DNA of 34,704 nt from Sphingomonas sp. (lineage in GTDB: Bacteria; Pseudomonadota; Alphaproteobacteria; Sphingomonadales; Sphingomonadaceae). Under the pieces are notes generated by a model, which saw nothing but the letters and a program-made list of their open reading frames with translations, ran no database searches and had not been told where the DNA came from. Position 1 is the stretch's first letter. Each line of letters starts with the position of its first letter. A program made the translations under genes and the position numbers. Shown here in pieces: positions 23,595 to 32,876 of the stretch. The stretch is taken from NCBI RefSeq assembly GCF_019749955.1, contig NZ_JAIEPC010000098.1, forward strand, positions 1 to 34,704, in the 5' to 3' direction.

Positions 23595-25582
23595 TGTCCG
23601 CCGAGCTTGTCGATCTGCTGCCCGGCGGCGCTGGTGAAGACGAAGCCGCTGACCCCTGCCTTGGTCAGATCATTGACGAAGGCCTGCGCTTCGGCGCTCG
23701 ATTTGAACGGCCCCGCGAGCACGCGATTGGTGAAGCGCAGCGGCGTCGACCACCCTTGCTTGCCACGGAAGGCCGCCGGGGCCTTGGCCTTGACGGCGGC
23801 CCAGGCGCGCGCGAGATCGCCCTCGCTCGATCCGCCCGCGACCTGCACCCAGATGCGCGACGGCGCCGCTTTGGCGAGCGCAGCCTGCTTCCTGGCTTCG
23901 GCCTTTTCGGCGTCGGCTTTCTTTTTTTCCTCGGCCTTTTTCTTTTCTTCGGCCTTGCGGCGCGCTTCGACCTTGGGGTCGACCGGTTTCTCCGGCGGCT
24001 TGGCGGCGGCGACCTCGATCGGCTTTTCGGGCTTTTTCGTGGCCGTCGGCGACGGCTTGATCTCGGGCTCAGCCTTGGTGGGCACAGGCTCGGCGACTGG
24101 CGCAGGCGCGCGCGGGCGCACCGGCGGCACGTCAAGCTCGCGCGCGGGCACGCCGATATTGGCGATGATCCGCGCGAGGATCGAATCCTCGCGTCCAACC
24201 GGCGCGGCGGCAGGCGGCGCCTTCGCCGGAGCAGCAGCGACGGGGGCGGCATCGGCGGGCGCCGGATCGGCCTGTTTCAGCGCAGCGTCGCTCGGCGCTG
24301 GCAGCACCGCCCCCGGCTCGGTGAAGCCGGGGCTTGCCACCACAGGCTTGGCATCGTCGCGCGCAGGCTCGGGCGGCGGTGCCGCCACCACCACTGGCTT
24401 CGGCTCCTCTGGGGCGGGCGCCGTCGTCGGTGCCGTTTCAGTCTCGGGGCGCGCGGTCTCCTGCGTCTGCTCAGGCTCGGGCGGCGGGGCCGGCTTGGGG
24501 GTCGGCTTGGCAACTTCCGGCAGCGATTTTGGCGGGATCGGCTTTGGTGGCTCAGCTTTGGCCAGCTCGACCTTGGCGGGCGCGGGCTTCGGCGGCTCGA
24601 CCGCTGGCGGCGCCGCCTCAGGCTTGGGCGGCACGGGGTCAGGGCGGCGCACCGGCGGCGGTGTAGCGGCGGCAATCTCGACCGGCTTTTCGCGCGGCGG
24701 CTTGGGCTTGCGCTCGCGGCGGCCGGGTTTGGTGGCTGGCGTCGCCGTCGCAACTTGCACCACCGGTTTGGGCCGTACTTCGGGCGGAAGCGGCGGCAGC
24801 GATGGCGCAAGCTTGGCGTCGGCCAGCCGCGCCGGGCTGGCGCCCACTTCGCCGAAATGCACCGCCCAGGCGCGATCGAGCGCGCTGAGCCGCGGCAGCC
24901 GCTGGAAAAAAGGCTGGAGGCTGTCGGCCATCCCGTTCGGCAGCATGGTTGTCGCGATCTTTTCCGCGCCCGCCAAATCGCCGGTCATCGCCAGCACGAA
25001 CGCACGCACGCGCCACGCCGCGCGGTCGCTCTGGCGCAACAACGGATCAATCTGCTCAAGCGCACGCTCGCGGTCGCCCGAAATCGCCAGCGACAGCGCA
25101 TAGCGGCGGCGCACTTCGCTGTCCTCCGGCGAGCGTTGCAGCGCGAGCCGATAGTCGCGCTGCGCCCGTCCCTGATCGCCGACCAGATCGAACGCCAGCC
25201 CGCGATCGCTGGCATAATGATCCGACGCATAGCCGTAAGCCTCGGCCTCACCGAATTTGCGCAGCGCTTCGCCCGGGCGTTCCAACACCAGCAGCACGCT
25301 GCCGATCCCCGCGCGTTGGCGACCGTTATTGGGATCGACGCGTTCGGCGCGCGCAAAAAACGCCGCCGCCGCCGTCGGATCGCCGAGCTTGAGCGCCAGT
25401 TCGCCCGCGCTCAGCAACGCATTGAGATCGGTCGGATTGCTCGCCAGCACCCGCACTTCGGCGGCGAGCGCATCGGCGTCGGGCGAGGGTGGCGCGACGA
25501 TTTCGGTTTGCGCGCGTGCCACCGCTGGCGCCAGCAGCGCGGCACCGATGAGCAACCGGGCGACATATCGGGGGGCCATCAT
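23591..25582 (-). CDS. Exported TPR and SPOR domain protein
   Basis: This 663-residue protein has a signal peptide ([16 protein letters not shown]). TPR-like helices fill about residues 30-230 (for example [52 protein letters not shown]). A long Pro/Ala/Lys/Glu linker follows (about 245-535), then a strongly charged helix around 538-573 ([20 protein letters not shown]) and a C-terminal SPOR domain from about 574 ([38 protein letters not shown]). SPOR domains bind denuded septal glycan. The gene lies 108 bases downstream of ftsZ and overlaps dgt by 4 bases. A role in septal wall synthesis or remodelling is likely, but the TPR partner is unknown. Two adjacent ATG codons are possible starts. Confidence 0.88.
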   Translation of the reverse strand: MMAPRYVARLLIGAALLAPAVARAQTEIVAPPSPDADALAAEVRVLASNPTDLNALLSAGELALKLGDPTAAAAFFARAERVDPNNGRQRAGIGSVLLVLERPGEALRKFGEAEAYGYASDHYASDRGLAFDLVGDQGRAQRDYRLALQRSPEDSEVRRRYALSLAISGDRERALEQIDPLLRQSDRAAWRVRAFVLAMTGDLAGAEKIATTMLPNGMADSLQPFFQRLPRLSALDRAWAVHFGEVGASPARLADAKLAPSLPPLPPEVRPKPVVQVATATPATKPGRRERKPKPPREKPVEIAAATPPPVRRPDPVPPKPEAAPPAVEPPKPAPAKVELAKAEPPKPIPPKSLPEVAKPTPKPAPPPEPEQTQETARPETETAPTTAPAPEEPKPVVVAAPPPEPARDDAKPVVASPGFTEPGAVLPAPSDAALKQADPAPADAAPVAAAPAKAPPAAAPVGREDSILARIIANIGVPARELDVPPVRPRAPAPVAEPVPTKAEPEIKPSPTATKKPEKPIEVAAAKPPEKPVDPKVEARRKAEEKKKAEEKKKADAEKAEARKQAALAKAAPSRIWVQVAGGSSEGDLARAWAAVKAKAPAAFRGKQGWSTPLRFTNRVLAGPFKSSAEAQAFVNDLTKAGVSGFVFTSAAGQQIDKLGGQ

Positions 25583-25651
25583 TCAACCGCTGCTAAAGGC
25601 GTTTGTCGTGCCGACGGCAATGCCTCATCGCCCCCGCGAACGCCAGAGCGA

Positions 25652-25678
25652 CGCGCGCCAACGATCAAGTGGCGCGCG
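25652..25678 (-). other. stem-loop downstream of ftsZ
   Basis: CGCGCGCCA at 25652-25660 pairs with TGGCGCGCG at 25670-25678 around a 9-base loop, starting about 13 bases after the ftsZ stop. No T-run follows on the minus strand, so it is not a standard intrinsic terminator. It may still stabilise a message end or reduce readthrough into the SPOR/TPR gene. A chance palindrome in GC-rich DNA is possible. Confidence 0.4.
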
Positions 25679-25690
25679 CCTTCTTCCGGA

Positions 25691-27178
25691 TTACTGATTA
25701 TTCTGGCGGTGCAGGAAGCGCGGGATATCGAGCGGATCGCGATCCCCCGCCGCTTCGTCGCGTGCGGCGGCGCGGGTCGCGCTCGACATACGCTCGAACA
25801 AGGTGCCGCCGGTCTTCGGCTTGGCGGCGGGTTCAGGCGCAGGCTCGGCAGCGGCTTCAGGTTCTGCCACCACCGGCGTCGGCTCAGCGGGCGTCCCAGC
25901 CGCGAGCCAGCGGCGGCGCGCGACCGGCTCGGCAGGCGTCGGCTCGGGCGCGACGGTATCGTCGACGAACATCGGCGCCGGGCCGCTGATCGGCATCGCC
26001 TCGGCACTGCCGAGCACCAACTCGTCTTCAGCCGCCGGCGCCGGATCGATAGCTTCAGGGGAGTCAGCCACTTCGGGTTCTTCGGCCGCCGTTGGCGCAA
26101 CGAACACCGGATCGGCGGCAGGCGCTTCAGCAGCCTGTTCGGCATCGCGCGGACGCCGCGGCGCACCGAAGCTGAAGCTGCGCGGCGCTTCGGGCGCGGC
26201 CTGCGGCTTGGCGTCGGCTTCGATGCCGGTCGCGACCACCGACACGCGGATCTTGCCTTCGAGGTTAGAATTGAACGCCGAACCCCAGATGATGTTGGCG
26301 TCGGGGTCAACCAGCTCGCGGATGTGGTTCGCGGCCTCGTCGACTTCGAGCAGGCGCATATCCTCGCCACCGGTGATCGAGATGATCACGCCCTTGGCGC
26401 CCTGCATGCTGACGCCGTCGAGCAAAGGATTGTTGATTGCCTTTTGCGCCGCCACGATCGCGCGGTCGTCGCCTTCGGCTTCGCCCGTGCCCATCATCGC
26501 CTTGCCCATTTCCTGCATCACGCTGCGGACGTCGGCAAAGTCGAGGTTGATCAGGCCGGGCATCACCATCAGATCGGTGATGCCGCGCACGCCCTGTTGC
26601 AGGACCTCATCGGCCATTTCGAACGCCTCCTTGAAGGTCGTGTTCGCATTGGCGATCAGGAAGAGATTCTGGTTGGGAATGACGATCAGCGTATCGACGT
26701 ACTTCTGCAATTCCTCGATGCCGGCTTCGGCGCTCTTGGCGCGGCGATTGCCTTCGAACGAGAAGGGCTTGGTGACGACGCCGACGGTCAATATGCCCAT
26801 GTCGCGCGCGGCCTTGGCAATGACCGGCGCTGCGCCCGTGCCGGTGCCGCCGCCCATGCCCGCCGCGATAAAGCACATATGCGCGCCTTCGAGCAGCTTG
26901 GTGATCGAGTCGATCGTTTCCTCGGCCGCCGCACGCCCGATTTCGGGCCGCGATCCGGCGCCGAGCCCCTGCGTGATCTTGGTACCGAGCTGCACGCGTT
27001 GCGGCGCGCTCGACTGTTTGAGCGCCTGAGCATCGGTGTTGGCGACGAGGAAATCGACCCCCTGCACACCCGCACGCATCATGTTGCTGATCGCGTTGCC
27101 CCCGGCGCCACCCACGCCGACCACCGCAATGCGCGGGGTCAATTCGTCAACTTCGGGTGGAAGAAATTCGATGCTCAT
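25691..27178 (-). CDS. ftsZ: Cell division protein FtsZ
   Basis: FtsZ is the tubulin-like GTPase that forms the cytokinetic ring. The 495-residue protein has [18 protein letters not shown] at the N-terminus, the tubulin signature GGGTGTG at residues 109-115, and the later [20 protein letters not shown] block with the T7-type region. A long Pro/Ala/Glu-rich linker (about 320-480) is typical of alphaproteobacteria. The C-terminal peptide [12 protein letters not shown] binds FtsA and other partners. The start at 27178 ([13 protein letters not shown]) is chosen over an upstream in-frame ATG at 27271 by homology. It lies 105 bases from ftsA, room for its own promoter, and a single GANTC site is at 27248-27252. 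Confidence 0.97.
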   Translation of the reverse strand: MSIEFLPPEVDELTPRIAVVGVGGAGGNAISNMMRAGVQGVDFLVANTDAQALKQSSAPQRVQLGTKITQGLGAGSRPEIGRAAAEETIDSITKLLEGAHMCFIAAGMGGGTGTGAAPVIAKAARDMGILTVGVVTKPFSFEGNRRAKSAEAGIEELQKYVDTLIVIPNQNLFLIANANTTFKEAFEMADEVLQQGVRGITDLMVMPGLINLDFADVRSVMQEMGKAMMGTGEAEGDDRAIVAAQKAINNPLLDGVSMQGAKGVIISITGGEDMRLLEVDEAANHIRELVDPDANIIWGSAFNSNLEGKIRVSVVATGIEADAKPQAAPEAPRSFSFGAPRRPRDAEQAAEAPAADPVFVAPTAAEEPEVADSPEAIDPAPAAEDELVLGSAEAMPISGPAPMFVDDTVAPEPTPAEPVARRRWLAAGTPAEPTPVVAEPEAAAEPAPEPAAKPKTGGTLFERMSSATRAAARDEAAGDRDPLDIPRFLHRQNNQ

Positions 27179-27283
27179 CGCCCTGTCTCCGCTCTGCCCC
27201 CAAACGCACCCGGGACATTTACCAACTGTTCGCACGAAGCTAGGGGCGACTCTAGCGAAAACCGCCCCCACTGTCGCATTTCT

Positions 27284-28549
27284 TTAATAATTTGTTCGAA
27301 AGGTCTGCAAGAGTCGTTGCAGCCACGCAAAGCCGCTCGGTCGGTACACGACCTGATGCGGCGACGATAAAGCGCGCAAATCCATTGGGTTCGCCGCCGC
27401 ATAGAAGGCCAGGCCCGCCAGCGTCGCAAAGGCGGGCCCGGCATGCGCTTCGGGCAGCGCGGTCAGCCCGCGCGGGCGCCCGACCCGCACCGACCGGCCC
27501 AGCGCGGCCTGCGCATAATCGGCAATCCCCTTCAACTCGGCGCCGCCCCCCGTCAGCACGACTTGCCGCCCGACCGGCCCGTCAAAGCCCAGATCCTTCA
27601 GCGCGCGCTGGATTTCGCCCATCAGATGGTCGAGCCGCTGGCGGATCACCGCGATCAGCTGCGCCTTGGTGATGCGCGCGCCATCGGTCGCCTCTTCCTC
27701 GGCCGAAATCGGCGCGACATCGATCATGTCGTGATTGTCGCGCGGCGACGCATTGGCCGAGCCGTGGAAACACTTCATCCGCTCGGCCTGCGCGCGCCGC
27801 GTGCCGAAGGCGCTGGCGATGTCATCGGTGATGTCCGCCGCCCCGATCGGGATCGACGTCAGCCCGACCAGCATTCCACCCGCGAACAGCGAGACATTGG
27901 TGATCCCCGCGCCCAGCTCGACAAGCGCCACCCCCAGCTCGCGTTCCTCGTCCGACAGGCACGCCATGCCGGTCGCGACCGGGGCGGCAATGATCGACTT
28001 CACTTCAAGATGCGCCGACCGCACGCACAGATCGAGGTTGCGTACCGGCGATCCTTCGGCAGCGACGACATGGACATGGACGCCGAGCCGGTCGGCATGC
28101 AGCCCGAGCGGCTTCTTCACCCCCTGTACGCGGTCGAGGGTATAGAGCGTCGGTTGCGCGTGCAGCACCATCCGCCCCGCCGGATCAATCGAGTCCCGCG
28201 CGGCTTGCAACAGATCGTCGATATCGCCCTGCTCGACCCGGTGCCCGCCAAGCTCGACCTCGACCGAAGCGACGTCGGACACCAGCCCGCCCGCCGAAAA
28301 GCCGACCCAGACATTTTCGATGTTCATCCCGGCGATCCGCTCGGCCTGTTCGACCGCTTCGCGCACCGCGACTTCGGTCGCCGCCATGTCGGCGATATAG
28401 CCGCGCTTGACGCCCCGGCTCTCGCGCTGGCCGGTGCCGAGCACGATCAGCTCACCACCCTCGCCCACTTGCGCGATCATCGCCGAGACTTTGGACGATC
28501 CGATGTCGAGCGCGGTGATCAACCCGTCGGGTGCTACCTTTGCCATCAT
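27284..28549 (-). CDS. ftsA: Cell division protein FtsA
   Basis: FtsA is the actin-like ATPase that anchors FtsZ to the membrane and recruits later division proteins. The 421-residue protein has ALDIGSSKVSAMIAQVG (phosphate 1), the SHS2-type 1C insertion around 90-170, VALVELGAGITNVSLFAGG (phosphate 2) and VVLTGGGAELKGI (adenosine motif). It ends in an amphipathic membrane-targeting helix (FAWLQRLLQTFRTNY). Either of two adjacent ATG codons (28549 or 28546) can start it; AGGAAG precedes both. It overlaps ftsQ by 4 bases. Confidence 0.96.
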   Translation of the reverse strand: MMAKVAPDGLITALDIGSSKVSAMIAQVGEGGELIVLGTGQRESRGVKRGYIADMAATEVAVREAVEQAERIAGMNIENVWVGFSAGGLVSDVASVEVELGGHRVEQGDIDDLLQAARDSIDPAGRMVLHAQPTLYTLDRVQGVKKPLGLHADRLGVHVHVVAAEGSPVRNLDLCVRSAHLEVKSIIAAPVATGMACLSDEERELGVALVELGAGITNVSLFAGGMLVGLTSIPIGAADITDDIASAFGTRRAQAERMKCFHGSANASPRDNHDMIDVAPISAEEEATDGARITKAQLIAVIRQRLDHLMGEIQRALKDLGFDGPVGRQVVLTGGGAELKGIADYAQAALGRSVRVGRPRGLTALPEAHAGPAFATLAGLAFYAAANPMDLRALSSPHQVVYRPSGFAWLQRLLQTFRTNY

Positions 28550-29469
28550 GCTTCCTTGTCGCGGGAGGGTTCGAAATGTTCGGCAGCCGAGGTGTCGGTG
28601 ATCGAGCGCGGCCCGGCGAGGCCGGGCTTGCGCACCACGAAGCGGGTCGGATCGCGCATGTCGAACCGCACCCAGCCACGCCCGAGCAATTGCCGATTGC
28701 TGTCGATGTCAGCAAATTTCACCAGCGCGCGCTGCGGCATTTCCTCGGGCAGCGCGAGCGTTTCGCCGGTGGTGAACATCAAGTCCCAGCGGCGATTGCC
28801 GACCCAGGTCGCCGCGCGCACCAGCGGGCGCAACCCCGGCGTCGCATCGAGCAGCGCGCGATAGGCCGCGAGCTGTTCATTCGCGCCCTCACCGATCAGC
28901 AGCGGCAGATCGGGCATTTTTTCGGGCGCGACCTGCTCGAGCGTCACCCCTTTCGCGTCGATCAACTGGAGCTGCCCATGGTCCTGCCACACGGCGACTG
29001 GCTGGCGTTCGATGATGTGAATGACGAGCTTGTCGGGCAACCGCCGCGACACCTGCGCATCGGCGACCCAGCCATAGCGCAGCAGCCGCGCGCGGACTTC
29101 GTTCAGGTCAACGAGCGGCATCGCGCGCGATTTCTGGTCGAGTACAACCGCGGCAATCGCCGCTTCGCTCAGGCGGCGCGCGCCGGTCGTTTCGATCTGC
29201 TTGACGCGAAAGCCCGCCGCGCCAACGCCTTCGGCCAGCGCGAGGGCCGCCGCCTGCGGCACGCCGAACAGGGTCGACAGACCAACCGCGCCGGCAAAGA
29301 TCATGCCCATGATCGTCCAGGTCGCGATCCGCTGGAGCGTGCGTTCGGACACCGGCAACATCAGCAGCAGCCGGTCGATCGTCGATTGCTTGCGCACGGC
29401 TGGCACACGCCGGCCGGGCTGGACGGGGCGGCGCTGCGGCGCGGCACCACGGCGGATGGTCTTGGTCAT
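28546..29469 (-). CDS. ftsQ: Cell division protein FtsQ
   Basis: FtsQ is the bitopic divisome protein that holds FtsB/FtsL-type partners. The 307-residue protein has a basic, Pro/Arg-rich cytoplasmic tail (about 1-46), a membrane helix (about 48-70, WTIMGMIFAGAVGLSTLFG), a POTRA domain (VKQIETTGARRLSEAAIAA onward) and the FtsQ beta domain ending GWVRFDMRDPTRFVVRKP. A short charged tail follows. It overlaps ddl at the start and ftsA at the end, each by 4 bases. Confidence 0.93.
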   Translation of the reverse strand: MTKTIRRGAAPQRRPVQPGRRVPAVRKQSTIDRLLLMLPVSERTLQRIATWTIMGMIFAGAVGLSTLFGVPQAAALALAEGVGAAGFRVKQIETTGARRLSEAAIAAVVLDQKSRAMPLVDLNEVRARLLRYGWVADAQVSRRLPDKLVIHIIERQPVAVWQDHGQLQLIDAKGVTLEQVAPEKMPDLPLLIGEGANEQLAAYRALLDATPGLRPLVRAATWVGNRRWDLMFTTGETLALPEEMPQRALVKFADIDSNRQLLGRGWVRFDMRDPTRFVVRKPGLAGPRSITDTSAAEHFEPSRDKEA

Positions 29470-30413
29470 GCCTGCTCCTGCTGCTGATCGGGTTTCAGGG
29501 CTTCGTCGATGATCGCCTGGACAAGCTGCGGATAGCTCATGCCCCGGTGGCGCGCCTGTTCGGGGACGAGGCTCAAGGGCGTCATCCCCGGCTGGGTGTT
29601 GACTTCAAGCAGGAACAGTCCGCCGACGCCACGACTATCGTCCCAGCGGAAATCGGCGCGGCTCGCGCCCTTGCAGCCGAGCAGCCGGTGCGCATCGAGC
29701 GCGATCGCCTCGCACGCCTGCGCAATTTCGTCGGGGATCGGCGCGGGGTAGAGATGCTCGGTCATCCCGTCGGTATATTTGGCGTCGTAATCGTAGAAGC
29801 CGCTCTTGGGCCGCAGCTCGGTAACGCCTAGCGCTTCGCTGCCCAAGACCGCCGTCGTCAGCTCGCGGCCACGGATGAACGGCTCGGCAAGCAGCTCGTC
29901 GAATTCGCCCCACGGTCCCCGCACGTCACGGCCGATCGGGTTGCCGTAATTGCCCTCATCAGTGATGATCGCGACGCCGACCGACGAGCCTTCGTTGACG
30001 GGCTTGAGCACATAGGGACGCGGCAGCGGGTCGCGCTCGAATAGCTCCTCGGTCTTGACGATCCGCCCGCCGGGCATCGGGATGCCGTGCGGCACCAGCA
30101 GCATCTTGGTGAGCTGCTTGTCGATCGCGATCACCGAGGCGACTTGCCCCGAGTGGGTGTAGCGAAGGCCCATCAGGTCGAGCATGCCCTGCACCGACCC
30201 GTCCTCGCCAGGGGTGCCGTGGAGCGCATTGAACACGACATCGGGCGCGGCTTCGGCGAGGCGTTGCGCAACATCGCGGCCCATGTCGATGCGCGTGACG
30301 CGGTGGCCGAGCGATTCCAGCGCCTCGGCCACATCCCGGCCCGACGAAAGCGACACCTCGCGCTCAGCCGACCACCCGCCCATCAGGACGGCAACATGGA
30401 GGGGATTGGACAT
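29466..30413 (-). CDS. ddl: D-alanine--D-alanine ligase
   Basis: Ddl makes the D-Ala-D-Ala dipeptide for the peptidoglycan precursor. The 315-residue ATP-grasp enzyme has VAVLMGGWSAEREVSLSSG at the start, the serine/glycine region FNALHGTPGEDGSVQG, VLKPVNEGSSVGVAI, and LLEVNTQPGMTPLSLVPEQA with the magnesium-binding residues and closing tail. The start is the ATG at 30413; an ATG 14 codons earlier lies in the repeat element and is rejected. Its ribosome binding site comes from the end of that repeat. It overlaps ftsQ by 4 bases. Confidence 0.96.
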   Translation of the reverse strand: MSNPLHVAVLMGGWSAEREVSLSSGRDVAEALESLGHRVTRIDMGRDVAQRLAEAAPDVVFNALHGTPGEDGSVQGMLDLMGLRYTHSGQVASVIAIDKQLTKMLLVPHGIPMPGGRIVKTEELFERDPLPRPYVLKPVNEGSSVGVAIITDEGNYGNPIGRDVRGPWGEFDELLAEPFIRGRELTTAVLGSEALGVTELRPKSGFYDYDAKYTDGMTEHLYPAPIPDEIAQACEAIALDAHRLLGCKGASRADFRWDDSRGVGGLFLLEVNTQPGMTPLSLVPEQARHRGMSYPQLVQAIIDEALKPDQQQEQA

Positions 30414-30414
30414 C

Positions 30415-30423
30415 AAATCCTCC
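30415..30423 (-). promoter_or_regulatory. ddl ribosome binding site formed by a repeat end
   Basis: On the minus strand GGAGGATTT ends one base before the ddl ATG, placing GGAGG 5 bases from the start codon. The same nine bases are the terminal arm of the palindromic element 30415-30565 and can pair with its other end (30557-30565). If that outer stem formed in the message, the site would be masked. Confidence 0.7.
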
Positions 30424-30565
30424 CCCGCAAAGCGGGGGAGGGGGACCATGAGCAAAGCGAATGGTGGAGGGGGGCCACAGGCGACCCGCTCGCGGCGAGG
30501 CCCCCTCCACCAATCGCCTGAAGAAGGCGATTGGTCCCCCTCCCCCGCTGCGCGGTGGAGGATTT
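30415..30565. repeat. multibranched palindromic element, family C
   Basis: A 151-base element fills the murB-ddl gap. The ends AAATCCTCC (30415-30423) and GGAGGATTT (30557-30565) are inverted copies. Inside are CCCCCGC-AAA-GCGGGGG, an ACCAT/ATGGT arm, a long central pair GGTGGAGGGGGGCC / GGCCCCCTCCACC, and ACCAATCGCC / GGCGATTGGT. The parts can fold as a branched, cloverleaf-like structure rather than a single hairpin. No gene or transposase lies inside. Elements beginning CCTCCCCCGC are, as I recall, frequent in sphingomonads and caulobacters. Confidence 0.85.
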
Positions 30566-30576
30566 AAGAACCGCGC

Positions 30577-31476
30577 TCACGAAGCCACCCCCACCCGCTG
30601 AATCTCCCATTCCAACTCGATCCCACTCGTCGCCTTCACCCGCGCCCTCACTTCTTCGCCCAAAGCCTCGATATCGGCGCTCGTCGCCGACCCGAGGTTG
30701 AGCAGGAAATTGCAGTGCTTCTCGCTCACCTGCGCGTCGCCGATGCGCAGGCCGCGACAGCCCGCCGCGTCGATCAGCGCCCAGGCCTTGTGGCCCTCAG
30801 GATTCTTGAAGGTCGACCCACCAGTCTTCGACCGCAGCGGCTGCGATTCCTCGCGCGCGGCGGCGATGCGGTCCATTTCGGCCTGGATCTCAGCGGGGTC
30901 GCCGGGAGTTCCTTCGAACGTCGCCTCCACGACGATCGCGCCATCGGGCAGCGCCGAATGGCGGTAGGTGTAGCCGAGCGCCTGAGCCGGGATCGACTCG
31001 CCGGACCCGTCGCGCATGACGGCGAAGCAGGCCATCAGCACATCCTTCGTTTCGCGCCCATAAGCGCCACCGTTCATCCGCACGAACCCGCCAACGGTGC
31101 CCGGAATGCTGCGCAGAAACTCAAGCCCTGCAATCCCGGCATCGCGCGCCGTCGACGAAACGAGAATGCCGGACGTGCCCCCGCCACACGTTATCGTCTT
31201 GCCGTCACCCCAGGCGGTCGCGAAGCTGAACGCCTTGCCCAGCCGCACCACAACCCCGCAATACCCACCATCGCGCACGATCATGTTGGAGCCGAGCCCC
31301 AGCGCCATCACCGGCACCTCCGGATCGAGATTGCTGAGAAACGCGCTCAAGTCATCGACATCGGCGGGTTCGAACAGCCACTGCGCCGCCCCGCCCGATT
31401 TGAACCACACGAGCGGCGCGAGCGGTGCGCTGGCGGTCAGCTTGCCGCGCACGGCGGGCATGGCGAGCACGCTCAT
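30577..31476 (-). CDS. murB: UDP-N-acetylenolpyruvoylglucosamine reductase MurB
   Basis: MurB is the FAD enzyme that reduces enolpyruvyl-UDP-GlcNAc to UDP-MurNAc with NADPH. The 299-residue protein is the short (type II) form. Motifs seen are [39 protein letters not shown], and [20 protein letters not shown] with the catalytic serine region. The ATG at 31476 overlaps the murC stop by 4 bases; an in-frame extension 22 residues upstream overlaps murC coding and is rejected. The repeat element follows its stop by about 11 bases. Confidence 0.95.
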   Translation of the reverse strand: MSVLAMPAVRGKLTASAPLAPLVWFKSGGAAQWLFEPADVDDLSAFLSNLDPEVPVMALGLGSNMIVRDGGYCGVVVRLGKAFSFATAWGDGKTITCGGGTSGILVSSTARDAGIAGLEFLRSIPGTVGGFVRMNGGAYGRETKDVLMACFAVMRDGSGESIPAQALGYTYRHSALPDGAIVVEATFEGTPGDPAEIQAEMDRIAAAREESQPLRSKTGGSTFKNPEGHKAWALIDAAGCRGLRIGDAQVSEKHCNFLLNLGSATSADIEALGEEVRARVKATSGIELEWEIQRVGVAS

Positions 31477-32876
31477 GCCACCGCCTCGATCGCATCGGCG
31501 AGCCCCGCCGCCCATTTCGTAATGTCGCCCGCCCCCAGGCAAATCACCTGATCGCCCGGCGCCAATATCCCCGCCAGCGTCGTCGCCAGCGCGCCCGCAT
31601 CGGCAATCACGGCGGCCGAGCGATGCCCGCGCAGCGCAATCCGCTCGACCAGCGCTTCGGCGCTGACGCCCTCGACCGGCGCTTCGCCCGCCGCATAAAC
31701 CGGCGTCACGAACACCATGTCGGCGTCGTTGAACGCCTGCGCGAAATCATCCATCAGCCCGCCGAGCCGCGAATAGCGATGCGGCTGCATCACCGCGATC
31801 ACCCGCCCCCCAGCCCCTTCACGCGCTGCCGACAGCACCGCGCGGATCTCGACCGGGTGGTGGGCATAATCGTCGACGATCACCGCCCCGCGCGCCTCGC
31901 CTACGCGGGTGAAACGCCGCTTGACCCCACCGAACTTGGCGAAACCCTCGCGGATCGTCGCGTCGTCGATACCGAGTTCGAGCGCGACGCCAATCGCCGC
32001 CAGCGCATTCTGGACATTGTGCCGCCCTGGCATCGGCAGTTCGATCCCCGAAATCGTCCGCACCGCGCCATCACGCGCGCGCACCACCGTGTCGAAGCGA
32101 TTGCCGCCCGCGATCGGCTTCACGCCGACGCCGCGCACATCGGCTTGCGCGGCAAAGCCATAGGTCACCACCCGCCGGTCGCGCAACCTCGGGATGATAT
32201 TCTGCACTTCGGGATGATCGAGGCAGAGCAGTGCCGCGCCGTAGAAAGGCACATTCTCGACGAATTCGACGAACGCATCCTTGACGGCATCGAACGAGCC
32301 ATAATGGTCGAGGTGTTCGGGATCGATATTGGTGACGACCGCGATCGTGCCGTCGAGCCGCAGGAAGCTGCCGTCGCTCTCATCGGCCTCCACCACCATC
32401 CAGTCGCTCGCGCCCAGCCGCGCGTTCGAGCCATAGCTGTTGATGATGCCGCCATTGATCACCGTCGGGTCGATCCCGCCCGCATCGAGCAACGCCGCGA
32501 CCATCGAGGTGGTGGTCGTCTTCCCATGCGTCCCCGCGACCGCAACGGTCGACTTCAGCCGCATCAGCTCGGCCAGCATTTCCGCGCGCCGCACCACCGG
32601 CAGGCGGCGCGCATAAGCCGCTTCGACTTCGGGATTGTCGCGCTTGATCGCGGTAGAAGTCACCACCACCGCCGCATCGCCCAAATTATCGGCCTTGTGG
32701 CCGATGTGCACCGCAATCCCCTTGCCGCGCAGCCCCGCGATCACATAGCCCTCGGCGACGTCCGAGCCCTGCACGCGGTAGCCGAGATTGTGCATCACTT
32801 CGGCGATCCCCGACATGCCGATGCCGCCGATGCCGACGAAATGGATCGTGCCGATGTCGGTGGCGACACCCTTCAT
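31473..32876 (-). CDS. murC: UDP-N-acetylmuramate--L-alanine ligase MurC
   Basis: MurC adds L-Ala to UDP-MurNAc. The 467-residue Mur ligase has the Rossmann domain start [19 protein letters not shown], the ATP loop [23 protein letters not shown], the central [14 protein letters not shown] segment, and a C-terminal domain with [11 protein letters not shown]. All signature residues appear intact. It overlaps murG upstream and murB downstream by 4 bases each, making a tightly coupled string. Confidence 0.96.
   Translation of the reverse strand: MKGVATDIGTIHFVGIGGIGMSGIAEVMHNLGYRVQGSDVAEGYVIAGLRGKGIAVHIGHKADNLGDAAVVVTSTAIKRDNPEVEAAYARRLPVVRRAEMLAELMRLKSTVAVAGTHGKTTTTSMVAALLDAGGIDPTVINGGIINSYGSNARLGASDWMVVEADESDGSFLRLDGTIAVVTNIDPEHLDHYGSFDAVKDAFVEFVENVPFYGAALLCLDHPEVQNIIPRLRDRRVVTYGFAAQADVRGVGVKPIAGGNRFDTVVRARDGAVRTISGIELPMPGRHNVQNALAAIGVALELGIDDATIREGFAKFGGVKRRFTRVGEARGAVIVDDYAHHPVEIRAVLSAAREGAGGRVIAVMQPHRYSRLGGLMDDFAQAFNDADMVFVTPVYAAGEAPVEGVSAEALVERIALRGHRSAAVIADAGALATTLAGILAPGDQVICLGAGDITKWAAGLADAIEAVA

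Noticed and set aside
22989..25103. A 704-codon plus-strand frame rich in Gly, Ala and Ser
   Set aside because: It mirrors the Pro/Ala/Lys linker of the SPOR/TPR protein and part of the dGTPase gene; the repeats come from codon bias.
23534..27370. A 1278-codon open plus-strand frame opposite the SPOR/TPR gene, ftsZ and part of ftsA
   Set aside because: It is antisense to three well-supported genes, and its translation is Arg/Gly-rich low-complexity with no family motif. Long antisense frames are expected opposite GC-rich genes.
30415..30565. Cloverleaf-like fold considered as a tRNA
   Set aside because: There is no anticodon loop, T-loop or CCA-type acceptor pattern, and the element is too long and G/C-run rich.
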